This document shows, piece after piece, positions 16,980-25,607 of a stretch of DNA of 64,000 bases. The notes beneath the pieces were generated by a model, which was not told the DNA's origin, ran no database searches, and saw only the letters and a program-made list of their open reading frames with translations. The stretch is from Aureibaculum sp. 2308TA14-22. Its GTDB lineage: Bacteria > Bacteroidota > Bacteroidia > Flavobacteriales > Flavobacteriaceae. The first letter of the stretch is position 1, and each line of letters begins with the position of its first letter. A program made the position numbers and the translations under genes. Where the stretch lies: NCBI RefSeq assembly GCF_040538665.1, contig NZ_JBEWXT010000001.1, positions 1,266,501 through 1,330,500 on the forward strand. The letters are read 5' to 3'.

Positions 16980-17831
16980 TTAGTATTGATTTAATATAGA
17001 ATAATAAGTACGTTTATCGGTTTCGGTAAAAACTGGGTCAAAACTATATTTTGATCTGTTCTCAAGCAGGCTTACATTTCTGATGTACTTATATGCAATT
17101 TTAAATAAAGAATCTTCTTTTTCGACATGACCAAAAAATATAAATTCAAACTTTTCAGGATTCAATTTTAATTGTTCTGCAGTGAATAAAACATAATAGA
17201 TAAAATCCTCTTTGGTTGAGAACTTAAATGTATTGTAAAACTGTAATTTTTTGTTAGCAATAACTATCAATTCAAAATGACCATCAGCAACATGAGCAAA
17301 TACCTTAGGCACTAAACTGTACTTGTAAATTGATAATAGGTTCTCTATTAAAACAATTGAATTGTGCTTATATTCAAAATGATTGTATTGATCTATTAAG
17401 AAATTATTGATATTAACAAAAGGAATAAAAATACTGATAATGTCCAGATTTTTTATTTCATCAAAAACCAAATAATCTTGAGGGTATACTTTAGTGTTGA
17501 ATCTTACATATTCTTGAAGCTTATCTTCATTAAATAGAGGTTTTGGTACTAATGTAAACAAATCGTTTACATGGGTTACGTTAACAGAGCTGTACTTTTG
17601 TTTCAGCAACTCTTCATTTCCAAATATTGAAGAGATATTTGCTATTAAACGTTGCGGGGAGTTATTAGGCTCATTAAAAACATAATCACTTAAAGCTATA
17701 AAATTATTATTTTCTTTGTCCAGAACACAAAAAGAAAATCCACCCAAACTGAATTGGATGGATAAATGATTGTTCTCTAGATGATTAACATCTAAACTAT
17801 TCGTTTTTAGCTTTTTCTTCTGCTGTATCAT
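16980..17831 (-). CDS. DUF3822-family protein
   Basis: I chose the ATG at 17831 (283 aa), which gives a start MIQQKKKLKT and a 35-base overlap with the upstream gene; an in-frame ATG at 17864 would increase that overlap. The protein has an actin-like/ASKHA feel (alternating strands such as LSIQFSLGGFSFCVLD and YKHNSIVLIENLLSIYK), in keeping with DUF3822. This is a Bacteroidota family that, as I recall, is usually found next to rsmD. No catalytic motif or membrane segment is visible. Function is unknown. Confidence 0.8.
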   Translation of the reverse strand: MIQQKKKLKTNSLDVNHLENNHLSIQFSLGGFSFCVLDKENNNFIALSDYVFNEPNNSPQRLIANISSIFGNEELLKQKYSSVNVTHVNDLFTLVPKPLFNEDKLQEYVRFNTKVYPQDYLVFDEIKNLDIISIFIPFVNINNFLIDQYNHFEYKHNSIVLIENLLSIYKYSLVPKVFAHVADGHFELIVIANKKLQFYNTFKFSTKEDFIYYVLFTAEQLKLNPEKFEFIFFGHVEKEDSLFKIAYKYIRNVSLLENRSKYSFDPVFTETDKRTYYSILNQY

Positions 17832-18528
17832 ATGAAGGTGGCCAGTTACCACTTGTTTTAACATCTTCTAAAGAACCTACAGAAATATACTCACCTCTCA
17901 CATCAACACCTCCTAAAGCTTCTTTTTCTTGTCTTATTAAAGATTTGTCCATACCCTGAAGTACAACAGCTTTATCTACTTTTGCTATAAATACAGGAGC
18001 TTTAACTCCTTGTACTTTTTCTACATAATTGGTTTCTAAATCAAATTCCGCATCTGTACCCGGTACTTTAAACATGTTTTTGTAGTCTTTTCCAGCAAAA
18101 TCTGCACGTACATCTTTAAACCCAATGGTATCAACAACTCTTTTTTCCACATCAATAGTAAGTGCACCTCTTTGCTCTTGGACTACGATGTTTTTCGTTT
18201 CTGTAATGGCAAACTTCGCGGTATCGATAAATTTAATGAGGTTTGCTTTATTTGCAGTAAAATCACCAGTTACTTCTCTGTGAGCCAATTCTGCATCACG
18301 TATCATCTTTAAGTTTTCAATTACAGGAGAGTACCTACTTACCTTTTCTTTATTAAATTCTATAGGCCCCATAATTGCTTTATAGATACTATATCCTAAA
18401 AAAGCAATAAGCAACCATAGTAAAATAGAAATTACAGGTCTTACTCCTTTGGGGATTTTATTTACAATTAAATAAGCGAGCAGTCCCACTACTACGATTG
18501 AGGCTAGGATGATTAGAATTGTGTTCAT
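17797..18528 (-). CDS. conserved membrane-anchored protein of unknown function
   Basis: This 243-residue protein has two N-terminal transmembrane segments (about 3-23 and 30-50) and then a soluble, mostly extracytoplasmic or cytoplasmic domain rich in charged residues. I recognise no enzymatic motif. It is the first gene of the operon with the DUF3822 gene, rsmD and thrC, with a clear -7 element 34 bases upstream. Its 3' end overlaps the next gene by 35 bases. Confidence 0.8.
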   Translation of the reverse strand: MNTILIILASIVVVGLLAYLIVNKIPKGVRPVISILLWLLIAFLGYSIYKAIMGPIEFNKEKVSRYSPVIENLKMIRDAELAHREVTGDFTANKANLIKFIDTAKFAITETKNIVVQEQRGALTIDVEKRVVDTIGFKDVRADFAGKDYKNMFKVPGTDAEFDLETNYVEKVQGVKAPVFIAKVDKAVVLQGMDKSLIRQEKEALGGVDVRGEYISVGSLEDVKTSGNWPPSYDTAEEKAKNE

Positions 18529-18562
18529 CTTTTAATAAATTTGATTTTTAATGGTTATACAG

Positions 18563-18570
18563 CAAATCTA
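18563..18570 (-). promoter_or_regulatory. -7 promoter element for the 243-aa protein/rsmD/thrC operon
   Basis: Minus-strand TAGATTTG matches TAnnTTTG and lies 34 bases before the ATG at 18528. It forms a divergent pair with the element at 18614. Confidence 0.5.
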
Positions 18571-18613
18571 CAAAAAAAAATTAAAGTTAAAACTTTTATG
18601 CTAAATCTATTTG

Positions 18614-18621
18614 TACCTTTG
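18614..18621 (+). promoter_or_regulatory. -7 promoter element for the RecD-like helicase gene
   Basis: TACCTTTG matches TAnnTTTG and lies 21 bases before the ATG at 18643. Confidence 0.55.
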
Positions 18622-18642
18622 GCTAATTCGTATTAAGACTTA

Positions 18643-20070
18643 ATGATTTCAAACCCTAAAGACTTTTATAAGAGACTTAAAAGTAAATTTCCATTTACGC
18701 CAACATCAACTCAAGATAATTTACTATTCAAATTATCCACTTACATTTATAATAAAGATAAAAACACAGTTTTTATATTAAAAGGATTTGCAGGTACTGG
18801 TAAAACTACTGTTATGAGTACTTTAGTAAATAATCTTTTGAGCGTTGGTATGAAATCGGTTTTATTAGCACCAACGGGTAGAGCTGCCAAAGTTATTTCA
18901 AATTATTCTGGTAAAAAGGCGTTTACAATTCATAAAAAAATCTATCACCCACGTAAATCTAAAAATGGAGGTGTGGCCTTTACATTACAGCAAAATAAGC
19001 ATACCAATACACTATTTATTGTTGATGAGGCCTCAATGATACCTGACAATACGGGTAATACAAAATTCGCTGACCAAGCTTCACTTTTGGACGATTTAAT
19101 GTCCTATGTTTATTCTGGTAAAAATTGCAAGATGGTCTTTGTTGGTGATACTGCTCAACTACCGCCTGTAAAATTGGAATTGAGTCCAGCTTTAAAAGCA
19201 GAAACTTTTGAGATAAATTATCATAAGCAAGTTATTGAAATTGAATTGAATGAGGTTATGCGTCAGCACCAAGATTCTGGTATTTTAGTTAATGCAACTA
19301 AAATTAGAGCGTTATTTCATGATGGTATTTATGATAATTTCAAGTTTAATTTGAGCTTTCCAGATATTATCCGTTTGACGGAGGGCTATGACATTCAAGA
19401 TGCTATTACCGATGCTTATGATAGCAATGGAGTAGAGGATACCGCTTTTATTGTTCGCTCTAACAAACGTGCTAATCAATACAATCAGCAAATTAGGAGT
19501 GCCATTCGAGGACAGGAAAATGAAATTGCTGCTGGAGATTATGTGATGGTGGTAAAAAATAACTATTTTTGGCTAGAGGATGATGCCGATGCAGGGTTTA
19601 TAGCTAATGGCGATATCTGTGAAATCTTGCGTATTTTTAAATGGATAGATTTATACGGGTTTAGATTTGCAGAGGTAAACCTAAGAATGATAGATTATCC
19701 AGATCAAAAGCCTTTTGAAACGGTTGTACTGTTGGACACCTTGTCAAGTGAAAGCCCTTCGTTGACCTACGAAGAATCTAACCGACTATATCAAGAGGTA
19801 TCTAAGGATTATGAAGAAGAAAAGTCAAAGTACAAAAGATTGCAAATGGTTAAGAACAATAGTTACTTTAACGCCCTACAAATAAAGTTCTCTTATGCCA
19901 TGACCTGTCATAAATCGCAGGGCGGGCAATGGAACACGGTTTTTGTTGAACAACCTTATTTACCCGATGGGACTAGTTTAGCTTATTTTAGATGGCTATA
20001 TACAGCCGTAACTAGAGCACAAGAAAAATTATATTTAATAGGATTTAAAGATGAATATTTTGAAGAATAA
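18643..20070 (+). CDS. RecD-like superfamily 1 DNA helicase
   Basis: This 475-residue ATPase has Walker A GFAGTGKTT (48-56), motif Ia LLAPTGRAAKV, Walker B LFIVDEASM (about 124-132), a motif III-like VGDTAQLPPV and a late AMTCHKSQGGQW with a C-terminal TAVTRAQEKLYLIG. These are SF1B (RecD/Dda) motifs. It lacks the long N-terminal region of RecD2 and is not beside recB or recC, so it is a stand-alone helicase probably acting on DNA ends, forks or R-loops. The next gene starts 20 bases before its stop. Confidence 0.93.
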   Translation: MISNPKDFYKRLKSKFPFTPTSTQDNLLFKLSTYIYNKDKNTVFILKGFAGTGKTTVMSTLVNNLLSVGMKSVLLAPTGRAAKVISNYSGKKAFTIHKKIYHPRKSKNGGVAFTLQQNKHTNTLFIVDEASMIPDNTGNTKFADQASLLDDLMSYVYSGKNCKMVFVGDTAQLPPVKLELSPALKAETFEINYHKQVIEIELNEVMRQHQDSGILVNATKIRALFHDGIYDNFKFNLSFPDIIRLTEGYDIQDAITDAYDSNGVEDTAFIVRSNKRANQYNQQIRSAIRGQENEIAAGDYVMVVKNNYFWLEDDADAGFIANGDICEILRIFKWIDLYGFRFAEVNLRMIDYPDQKPFETVVLLDTLSSESPSLTYEESNRLYQEVSKDYEEEKSKYKRLQMVKNNSYFNALQIKFSYAMTCHKSQGGQWNTVFVEQPYLPDGTSLAYFRWLYTAVTRAQEKLYLIGFKDEYFEE

Positions 20071-21340
20071 ACTTTACGTAATAGTAGTTAAGATATTAAT
20101 TATCAGCTTTCTATTATCTTCTTGTGGAACTACATATCTACTGAAGAACGATTTAAAGAAACACAATGAGTCTTCTGATTTTTTTAAAGGGTTTGTACTG
20201 TACAATCCGGCTACAAAAAAGCAATTGGTAAACCATAATGGAGCAAAATATTTTACACCAGCTTCTAATACAAAGATCTACACCTTTTATGCTGCATACC
20301 GAACGTTTAAGGATTCCGTAAAAAGTTTGGCATATTATAAATCACAAGACTCATTAGTAATAAAAGGTACGGCAGATCCATCTCTTTTATATGATGATTT
20401 TGAAAGTTCCAAAGTGCTTAATTTTTTAAAAAAGGCAGAAGACAGTGTTTATATGGTAGATGCAAAAATTGACGGTCCTGCATTTGGTGCTGGTTGGGCT
20501 TGGGGAGATTATCCGTATTATTACCAGCCCGAAATGAGTCTTTTTCCCATTTACGGCAATATGTTGACCTATAAATGGGATATTGGGGAAATTAAAAGTT
20601 ATCCAACCTATTTAAAAAATAAAATCAAACCTTTGGATTCCATCAGGTTACGACGAGATTTAAGAACTAATCAATTTTATATAGAAAAAAATAGTCAACG
20701 CACTTATGATGTACCATTTATAACTTCTAACCAACTTACGGCAGATCTTTTAAGCGATACAATCGGTAAAAAAATAAAGCTGATTTCTCCAAAAACAACG
20801 CACAATTTTAATTATATCTATGGGCAACGATATGATAGCCTCTATAAACAATTGCTGACCATTAGCGATAATTTTATTGCGGAACAGTTGATGTTGCAGG
20901 TAGGCAAAGCAGTTTCCGATAAATACAGTACATATGAAGGTATAAAATATGCCAAAGAAAATTATTTACAGGATTTGCCCCATGAGGTGCGATGGGCGGA
21001 TGGTTCAGGCTTATCTAGATACAACCAGTTTACTCCTGAAAACACGGTCAAATTATTGGAAAAAATGTACAACGAAATACCAAAGCAAAAACTGTTGAAC
21101 TACTTTCCAGTTGGTGGAAAATCGGGAACGATAAAAAACTGGTATGCCAATAACGGCAAACCTTTTGTCTATGCAAAAACGGGAACGCTGAATGCTGTAT
21201 CGAGCCTAAGCGGCTATCTTATAACCAAAAAAGGCACATTTCTGATCTTTAGCTATATGAACAACCATTATTCGGGGCCTTCCAGTGCGGTTAAAAAAGA
21301 AATGGAGAAGACGCTAATGAAAGTTTATAATTTGTATTAG
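20051..21340 (+). CDS. dacB: PBP4-type D-alanyl-D-alanine carboxypeptidase/endopeptidase (S13)
   Basis: The 429-residue product has a lipoprotein signal (lipobox LSSC, Cys25), so it is an envelope lipoprotein acting on peptidoglycan in the periplasm. The three penicillin-binding motifs are present: S72-x-x-K75 in TPASNTKIY, S272-D-N in TISDNFIAEQ, and K376-T-G in AKTGTLN. The layout matches peptidase family S13 and it should cleave terminal D-Ala or cross-links. It overlaps the helicase gene by 20 bases and is followed immediately by the acyltransferase gene, so the three are probably cotranscribed. Confidence 0.93.
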   Translation: MNILKNKLYVIVVKILIISFLLSSCGTTYLLKNDLKKHNESSDFFKGFVLYNPATKKQLVNHNGAKYFTPASNTKIYTFYAAYRTFKDSVKSLAYYKSQDSLVIKGTADPSLLYDDFESSKVLNFLKKAEDSVYMVDAKIDGPAFGAGWAWGDYPYYYQPEMSLFPIYGNMLTYKWDIGEIKSYPTYLKNKIKPLDSIRLRRDLRTNQFYIEKNSQRTYDVPFITSNQLTADLLSDTIGKKIKLISPKTTHNFNYIYGQRYDSLYKQLLTISDNFIAEQLMLQVGKAVSDKYSTYEGIKYAKENYLQDLPHEVRWADGSGLSRYNQFTPENTVKLLEKMYNEIPKQKLLNYFPVGGKSGTIKNWYANNGKPFVYAKTGTLNAVSSLSGYLITKKGTFLIFSYMNNHYSGPSSAVKKEMEKTLMKVYNLY

Positions 21341-21895
21341 ATGAAAAAATTAATCGCCCAGTTTGTACTGTTCATTTTTGGTTGGAAATCTTCATATGTC
21401 TCTGATTTTAAAGTGAATAAATGCGTAATGTTGGGTGCACCGCATACTTCCAATTGGGATATATTATTTGGTCTGGCCATTTACTGGAAAGCCAATATTA
21501 AGGCTAAATTTTTTATAAAAGATTTTTATACCAAAGGAGTACACGGATTTTTCTTTAGATGGTTGGGCGGTATTGGTGTTGATAGAAAAAAAAGTACAAA
21601 CATGGTAGATTATGCAGTGCAACTCTTTAATACAAGTGAAAAGTTGGCTCTTGGTGTACCCGCAGAAGGAACTAGAGACCGAGTGGATAGATGGAAAACA
21701 GGGTTTTATCACATTGCTACTAAAGCCAATGTACCTGTATGTTTATGCTTTGCCGACTATAAACAGAAAATTGCAGGTGTAGGCAAAATCATAAATTTAT
21801 CTGGCGATTTTGAAAAAGATATGACTATAATACAAGATTTTTATAAAGATAAAACGGCTAAATACCCCGAAAAATACAATAAGAAGATATATTGA
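21341..21895 (+). CDS. 1-acylglycerol-3-phosphate acyltransferase-like (PlsC family)
   Basis: This short 184-residue membrane-associated acyltransferase has the H-x4-D catalytic motif (APHTSNWD) and a second block with PAEGTRDR, corresponding to the EGTR motif of glycerolipid acyltransferases. It is shorter than typical PlsC proteins (around 240 residues) and may use another lipid acceptor. The gene starts directly after the dacB stop, suggesting coexpression. Its own stop abuts the convergent miaA stop. Confidence 0.88.
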   Translation: MKKLIAQFVLFIFGWKSSYVSDFKVNKCVMLGAPHTSNWDILFGLAIYWKANIKAKFFIKDFYTKGVHGFFFRWLGGIGVDRKKSTNMVDYAVQLFNTSEKLALGVPAEGTRDRVDRWKTGFYHIATKANVPVCLCFADYKQKIAGVGKIINLSGDFEKDMTIIQDFYKDKTAKYPEKYNKKIY

Positions 21896-22804
21896 TTATA
21901 CAATTAACCGATTAATCGATTCAACAATGACCTCAGGTTTTTCAATATAATCAAACCATTTAATTTCATCATCTTTTCTGTACCAAGTCAACTGTCTTTT
22001 GGCAAACCTTCGTGTATTTTTTTTGATTTCTTCAATTGCATTTTCTAGTGAATATTCTCCTTGTAAATAACAAAATAATTCTTTGTAACCAACTGTTTGT
22101 AGGGCATTTAAGTCTTTGTGTCTAAATAGATTTTTAGCTTCTGAAAGCAGGCCATTTTTAATCATTAGATCAACTCTACGATTAATTCTATTATAAATAA
22201 TTTCCCTATCTGCTGTTAAACCGATTTTTATGGGAATAAAATTTCTTTTTACCATATTTTTTGTTTGAAATGTTGAAAATGGTTTGCCTGTACCCACGCA
22301 AATTTCCAATGCTCTGATAAGCCGTTGGTGATTGTCTAGATCAATATTTTGATAGGTTTCAGTATCCAGCTCCTTAAGTTGTGTCTGAAGTGAAGCGATT
22401 CCATTTTCCTTTAGTTGTAATTTTAAATCTTTTCTAATTTGTGGGTCAACCTTGGGGAAATCATCCAATCCATAAAGCACCGCATTAGTATACAAACCAC
22501 TGCCACCAGCCATAACAACAACTTTATATTTTTCGAACAATTTGTCTAATTTTATGATAGCATCTTTTTCAAAATGCCCAACGCTATATTCATCATGAAT
22601 GGAAATATGCTGAATAAAATGATGCTTTACCGCTTGTAATTCCGATTGACTGGGTACTGCGGTACCAATATTCATTTCTTTATAGAATTGACGAGAATCT
22701 GAAGAAAGTATTTCGGTATTAAAATATTTAGCAATAGCAATACTCAATGCTGTTTTACCGATAGCTGTAGGACCGATTATTGTTATTAAATAATTAGTCA
22801 TCAT
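21896..22804 (-). CDS. miaA: tRNA dimethylallyltransferase
   Basis: MiaA transfers a dimethylallyl group to N6 of A37 in tRNAs that read codons starting with U. The 302-residue sequence has the P-loop GPTAIGKTA (11-19), the substrate motif SSDSRQFYKEMNIGTA, and a late TVGYKELFCYLQG with RRFAKRQLTWYRK, all characteristic. The gene overlaps the upstream ion-channel gene by 11 bases and is last in a minus-strand run. Confidence 0.97.
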   Translation of the reverse strand: MMTNYLITIIGPTAIGKTALSIAIAKYFNTEILSSDSRQFYKEMNIGTAVPSQSELQAVKHHFIQHISIHDEYSVGHFEKDAIIKLDKLFEKYKVVVMAGGSGLYTNAVLYGLDDFPKVDPQIRKDLKLQLKENGIASLQTQLKELDTETYQNIDLDNHQRLIRALEICVGTGKPFSTFQTKNMVKRNFIPIKIGLTADREIIYNRINRRVDLMIKNGLLSEAKNLFRHKDLNALQTVGYKELFCYLQGEYSLENAIEEIKKNTRRFAKRQLTWYRKDDEIKWFDYIEKPEVIVESINRLIV

Positions 22805-23636
22805 TTAGGTTATTACCGCATATTCTGCAATAATCTGCATCGTTTCTCATGATGTCTGATCCGCAAGCTTTACAAGAACGGCCTTTATCATGATGTTCAG
22901 GTTTTGAATGGGCGGCAGTATATTCCGCTGAAACAATCCCAGTAGGTACTGCAATAATGCCATAACCTATAATCATAATAATGGTAGCAATAAACTGACC
23001 CAAAGGGGTTTGTGGTGAAATGTCTCCGTAACCAACAGTAGTTAGTGTTACAATGGTCCAATATATACTTTGTGGAATGCTCTTAAAACCATGCTCAGGT
23101 CCTTCTACTAGATACATAACCGTACCAAGAATAACTGATATAATTAAAACCGCGAAAACGAATACAAAAATCTTCGCTCTACTGGCCCTAAGAGCCTTCA
23201 TTAAATTATTAGATTCTCCTAAGAATCTTACCAATTTTAAAATTCTAAACACCCTTAGTAGTCGCAACGCTCTAAATGCAGCAAAGTATTGCGATCCGGC
23301 AAAGAAAAAGGATAAATATTTTGGTATTGTAGAAAGTAAATCAATAACACCATAAAAACTAAAAATATATTTTTTTGGCTTTTTAACACAGATTATTCTT
23401 AAAATATATTCAATGGTAAAAATTATGGTAACAACCCATTCGGAAATATTAAAGAAATCATGATATTTTAAATCATACCCTTTAACACTTTCTAGCATTA
23501 CAATAATGATACTGTAAAGAATTACTATTAGTAATACCACATCAAACAATCTGCCAGCGGGTGTATGTGTGCCGTAGATTATCTCGTGCAATGTAGCACG
23601 CCAATGTCTGCTATGTTTTTCGTTTTGATCAGCCAA
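22794..23636 (-). CDS. voltage-gated potassium channel with C-terminal zinc ribbon
   Basis: This 280-residue channel has the 6-TM layout of Kv-like prokaryotic channels. Segments S1-S3 lie in about 33-110, and an arginine-repeat S4 in about 121-138 (FRALRLLRVFRILKL). S5 covers about 157-176. The pore helix leads to the potassium selectivity filter TVGYGD (200-205) and S6 is about 211-236. The C-terminus is unusual: four cysteines in two pairs (C255/C258 and C270/C273) suggest a small zinc ribbon in the cytoplasm. It probably conducts potassium in response to membrane potential. It shares an operon with miaA by overlap. Confidence 0.94.
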   Translation of the reverse strand: MADQNEKHSRHWRATLHEIIYGTHTPAGRLFDVVLLIVILYSIIIVMLESVKGYDLKYHDFFNISEWVVTIIFTIEYILRIICVKKPKKYIFSFYGVIDLLSTIPKYLSFFFAGSQYFAAFRALRLLRVFRILKLVRFLGESNNLMKALRASRAKIFVFVFAVLIISVILGTVMYLVEGPEHGFKSIPQSIYWTIVTLTTVGYGDISPQTPLGQFIATIIMIIGYGIIAVPTGIVSAEYTAAHSKPEHHDKGRSCKACGSDIMRNDADYCRICGNNLNDD

Positions 23637-23644
23637 AATTGGGT

Positions 23645-25597
23645 TTATATTTTTTCTAAAGTTATCAAAGAATTTTGAGTTTTGATAATTTGAGTATAAA
23701 ATTCTTTTAGATATGGATATTCTTGTGGTAAATAATAGCTTTTACCTATGGCAAATTTATAAATCATTTTTAATACACTTTCTTTTTGTTGAATCTTAAA
23801 AACATAAATTCCACCACCATCTGGTAATTTAAACCCAGCATCTTTAGGCAAGGATTTTACCGTATAACCTTCGGGTATTTTTAAGTTTAGTGTATAGGTA
23901 AATGATCTGGAATAACCAAAATCTATTGGATACGTTCTTTCCTTTAATTGAAAAGGGTTTTTGGAAATTCTTGACAGAATAAAAGGATTTATTAGCATTA
24001 GGTTTTGGTTCAAGTTACTTTCAATGGTAATTTCAAACTCTTCTTTTAAATTCTTTTCTAATTCATCTAAATTAAAGTTTTGGTATTTATTCACAATTAT
24101 TTTATCGTCATTTTCAATTTCTTCTAAATAATCATCTTCTGAAGATTCTTTTATTTTTTCTCTTTGGTTTAAAGCTCTATAACCCGAATACATTTTTTTA
24201 ATGGTACCGTTAAGGTTTCCATCCTCATCAATTTCTAAATCCATTGACATCATTTCCCTGTTGTTATTATCAGGTAATATATCCATCCAATAACTTCCTT
24301 TTTTAAAGTTCATTACTCTACCATATGAATTCAGAGTATTAAAAGGTAACTTACCAAATGGCATGAGTTTGTTTGTGGCATCCAACAAATAGCTTTGACC
24401 GTCTATATTCAATTTTGCAATAGCATAATTAAAATCGGTCATTACGGGATATAGCTTGGTTGGTAGTCCATTATTTCTAGTTGATAGCAATACTATTTCA
24501 GTATCGAACCCAGCAGCATTTAAGGCATTGATTAATGCTATGTTTATTTCTGTAGAATTACCAATTTTGTTAGAAAAAGCATCTTTTACATCTACTTCGC
24601 TAAATAATCTTGTTTTGCTATTCCATGTAAAATGATTTTTTATAAAACTATAAACTTTTTTAGCCTTGTTCAAATCATTAGCTCCAGATAAATATTGTTC
24701 TGGTAGTTGTTTCTCAAGGTAATCAACTTTTCTAAGTTGTCGCCCTACACTTTTCTCTCCTTTAAATTCTTTATCTACACTTTTCCATGTTTCAGTAAAT
24801 CTTTTATTAATTCCATTAAAACCCTTGTATTCAGAAAGTTCAAATTTTATGGCCGATAGATAGTTTCCTTTAGAAGTCATATAATCTTCTTCAATAAAAG
24901 CAGGAATATATTCCATGGCATATATAAGTTCCTCGCAATCTGCCTCACCAGCAATACCTGAAATGGAAAAACACCTTTTCTTTATTTTCGATTCGTTTAT
25001 GGATAATCTTTGAAAACCTTTTAATCTTCTATTGTAAACATAGTTACCAGGAATTAGGGCATGGAATTCACTTTTAATTTTTGGAATTTCTCCTTGAAAT
25101 TCCCAACCTTGAAAATTAAATTTGAAAGGAGATTCTAAGGTGTATTCATATTCTATGATGCTATTCTCTTTTAAATTAGGCATAGTAAACTTAACCTCAG
25201 ACCAATTATCGCTTATCTTTTCAGTAAAAATATTATCTTTCGATAAATAGATTTTTTGCAAACCGTTATGGGTAATAGCTTTTATATCTTTTACTTTTTC
25301 ACTTGAATTTTTGTTATTGTAAATAGGAATTTCAATTGTAGCAATATCAAAAGCTTCCTTATTGAATATTTTTATTTTTGCATAATATTTAGTGCTTATG
25401 ATTATTGAATTATGAGTTTGCTTAAATGTAGTTTTACCTTTTTCATATATAAATACAGCATTAGCGGTAGAATCTCTTTCATAAACTTTTAGATTATAAT
25501 CTTGTTGCGAAATTCTTCCAAAGGTATAGGTGCTTTTTTCTTGCGATAGCCCCATAAAACCAACACAAAGTAGAAGTGCTAGAATAAAATGCTTCAT
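23645..25597 (-). CDS. DUF3857 transglutaminase-like protein with degenerate active site
   Basis: I chose the ATG at 25597 (650 aa) because it begins a signal peptide (MKHFILALLLCVGFMGLSQ). The protein has an N-terminal DUF3857 beta domain (about 40-200), a transglutaminase-like core (about 290-410), and a C-terminal beta region. In the core, the position of the catalytic Cys reads GNSTEIN (346-352, Ser348), and the usual His position reads FNYAI (about 389-393), while LLDATN keeps the Asp. The site therefore looks inactive, so a binding or structural role in the envelope is more likely than catalysis. It follows the exonuclease gene by 10 bases. Confidence 0.85.
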   Translation of the reverse strand: MKHFILALLLCVGFMGLSQEKSTYTFGRISQQDYNLKVYERDSTANAVFIYEKGKTTFKQTHNSIIISTKYYAKIKIFNKEAFDIATIEIPIYNNKNSSEKVKDIKAITHNGLQKIYLSKDNIFTEKISDNWSEVKFTMPNLKENSIIEYEYTLESPFKFNFQGWEFQGEIPKIKSEFHALIPGNYVYNRRLKGFQRLSINESKIKKRCFSISGIAGEADCEELIYAMEYIPAFIEEDYMTSKGNYLSAIKFELSEYKGFNGINKRFTETWKSVDKEFKGEKSVGRQLRKVDYLEKQLPEQYLSGANDLNKAKKVYSFIKNHFTWNSKTRLFSEVDVKDAFSNKIGNSTEINIALINALNAAGFDTEIVLLSTRNNGLPTKLYPVMTDFNYAIAKLNIDGQSYLLDATNKLMPFGKLPFNTLNSYGRVMNFKKGSYWMDILPDNNNREMMSMDLEIDEDGNLNGTIKKMYSGYRALNQREKIKESSEDDYLEEIENDDKIIVNKYQNFNLDELEKNLKEEFEITIESNLNQNLMLINPFILSRISKNPFQLKERTYPIDFGYSRSFTYTLNLKIPEGYTVKSLPKDAGFKLPDGGGIYVFKIQQKESVLKMIYKFAIGKSYYLPQEYPYLKEFYTQIIKTQNSLITLEKI

Positions 25598-25607
25598 ATA
25601 GGATACC

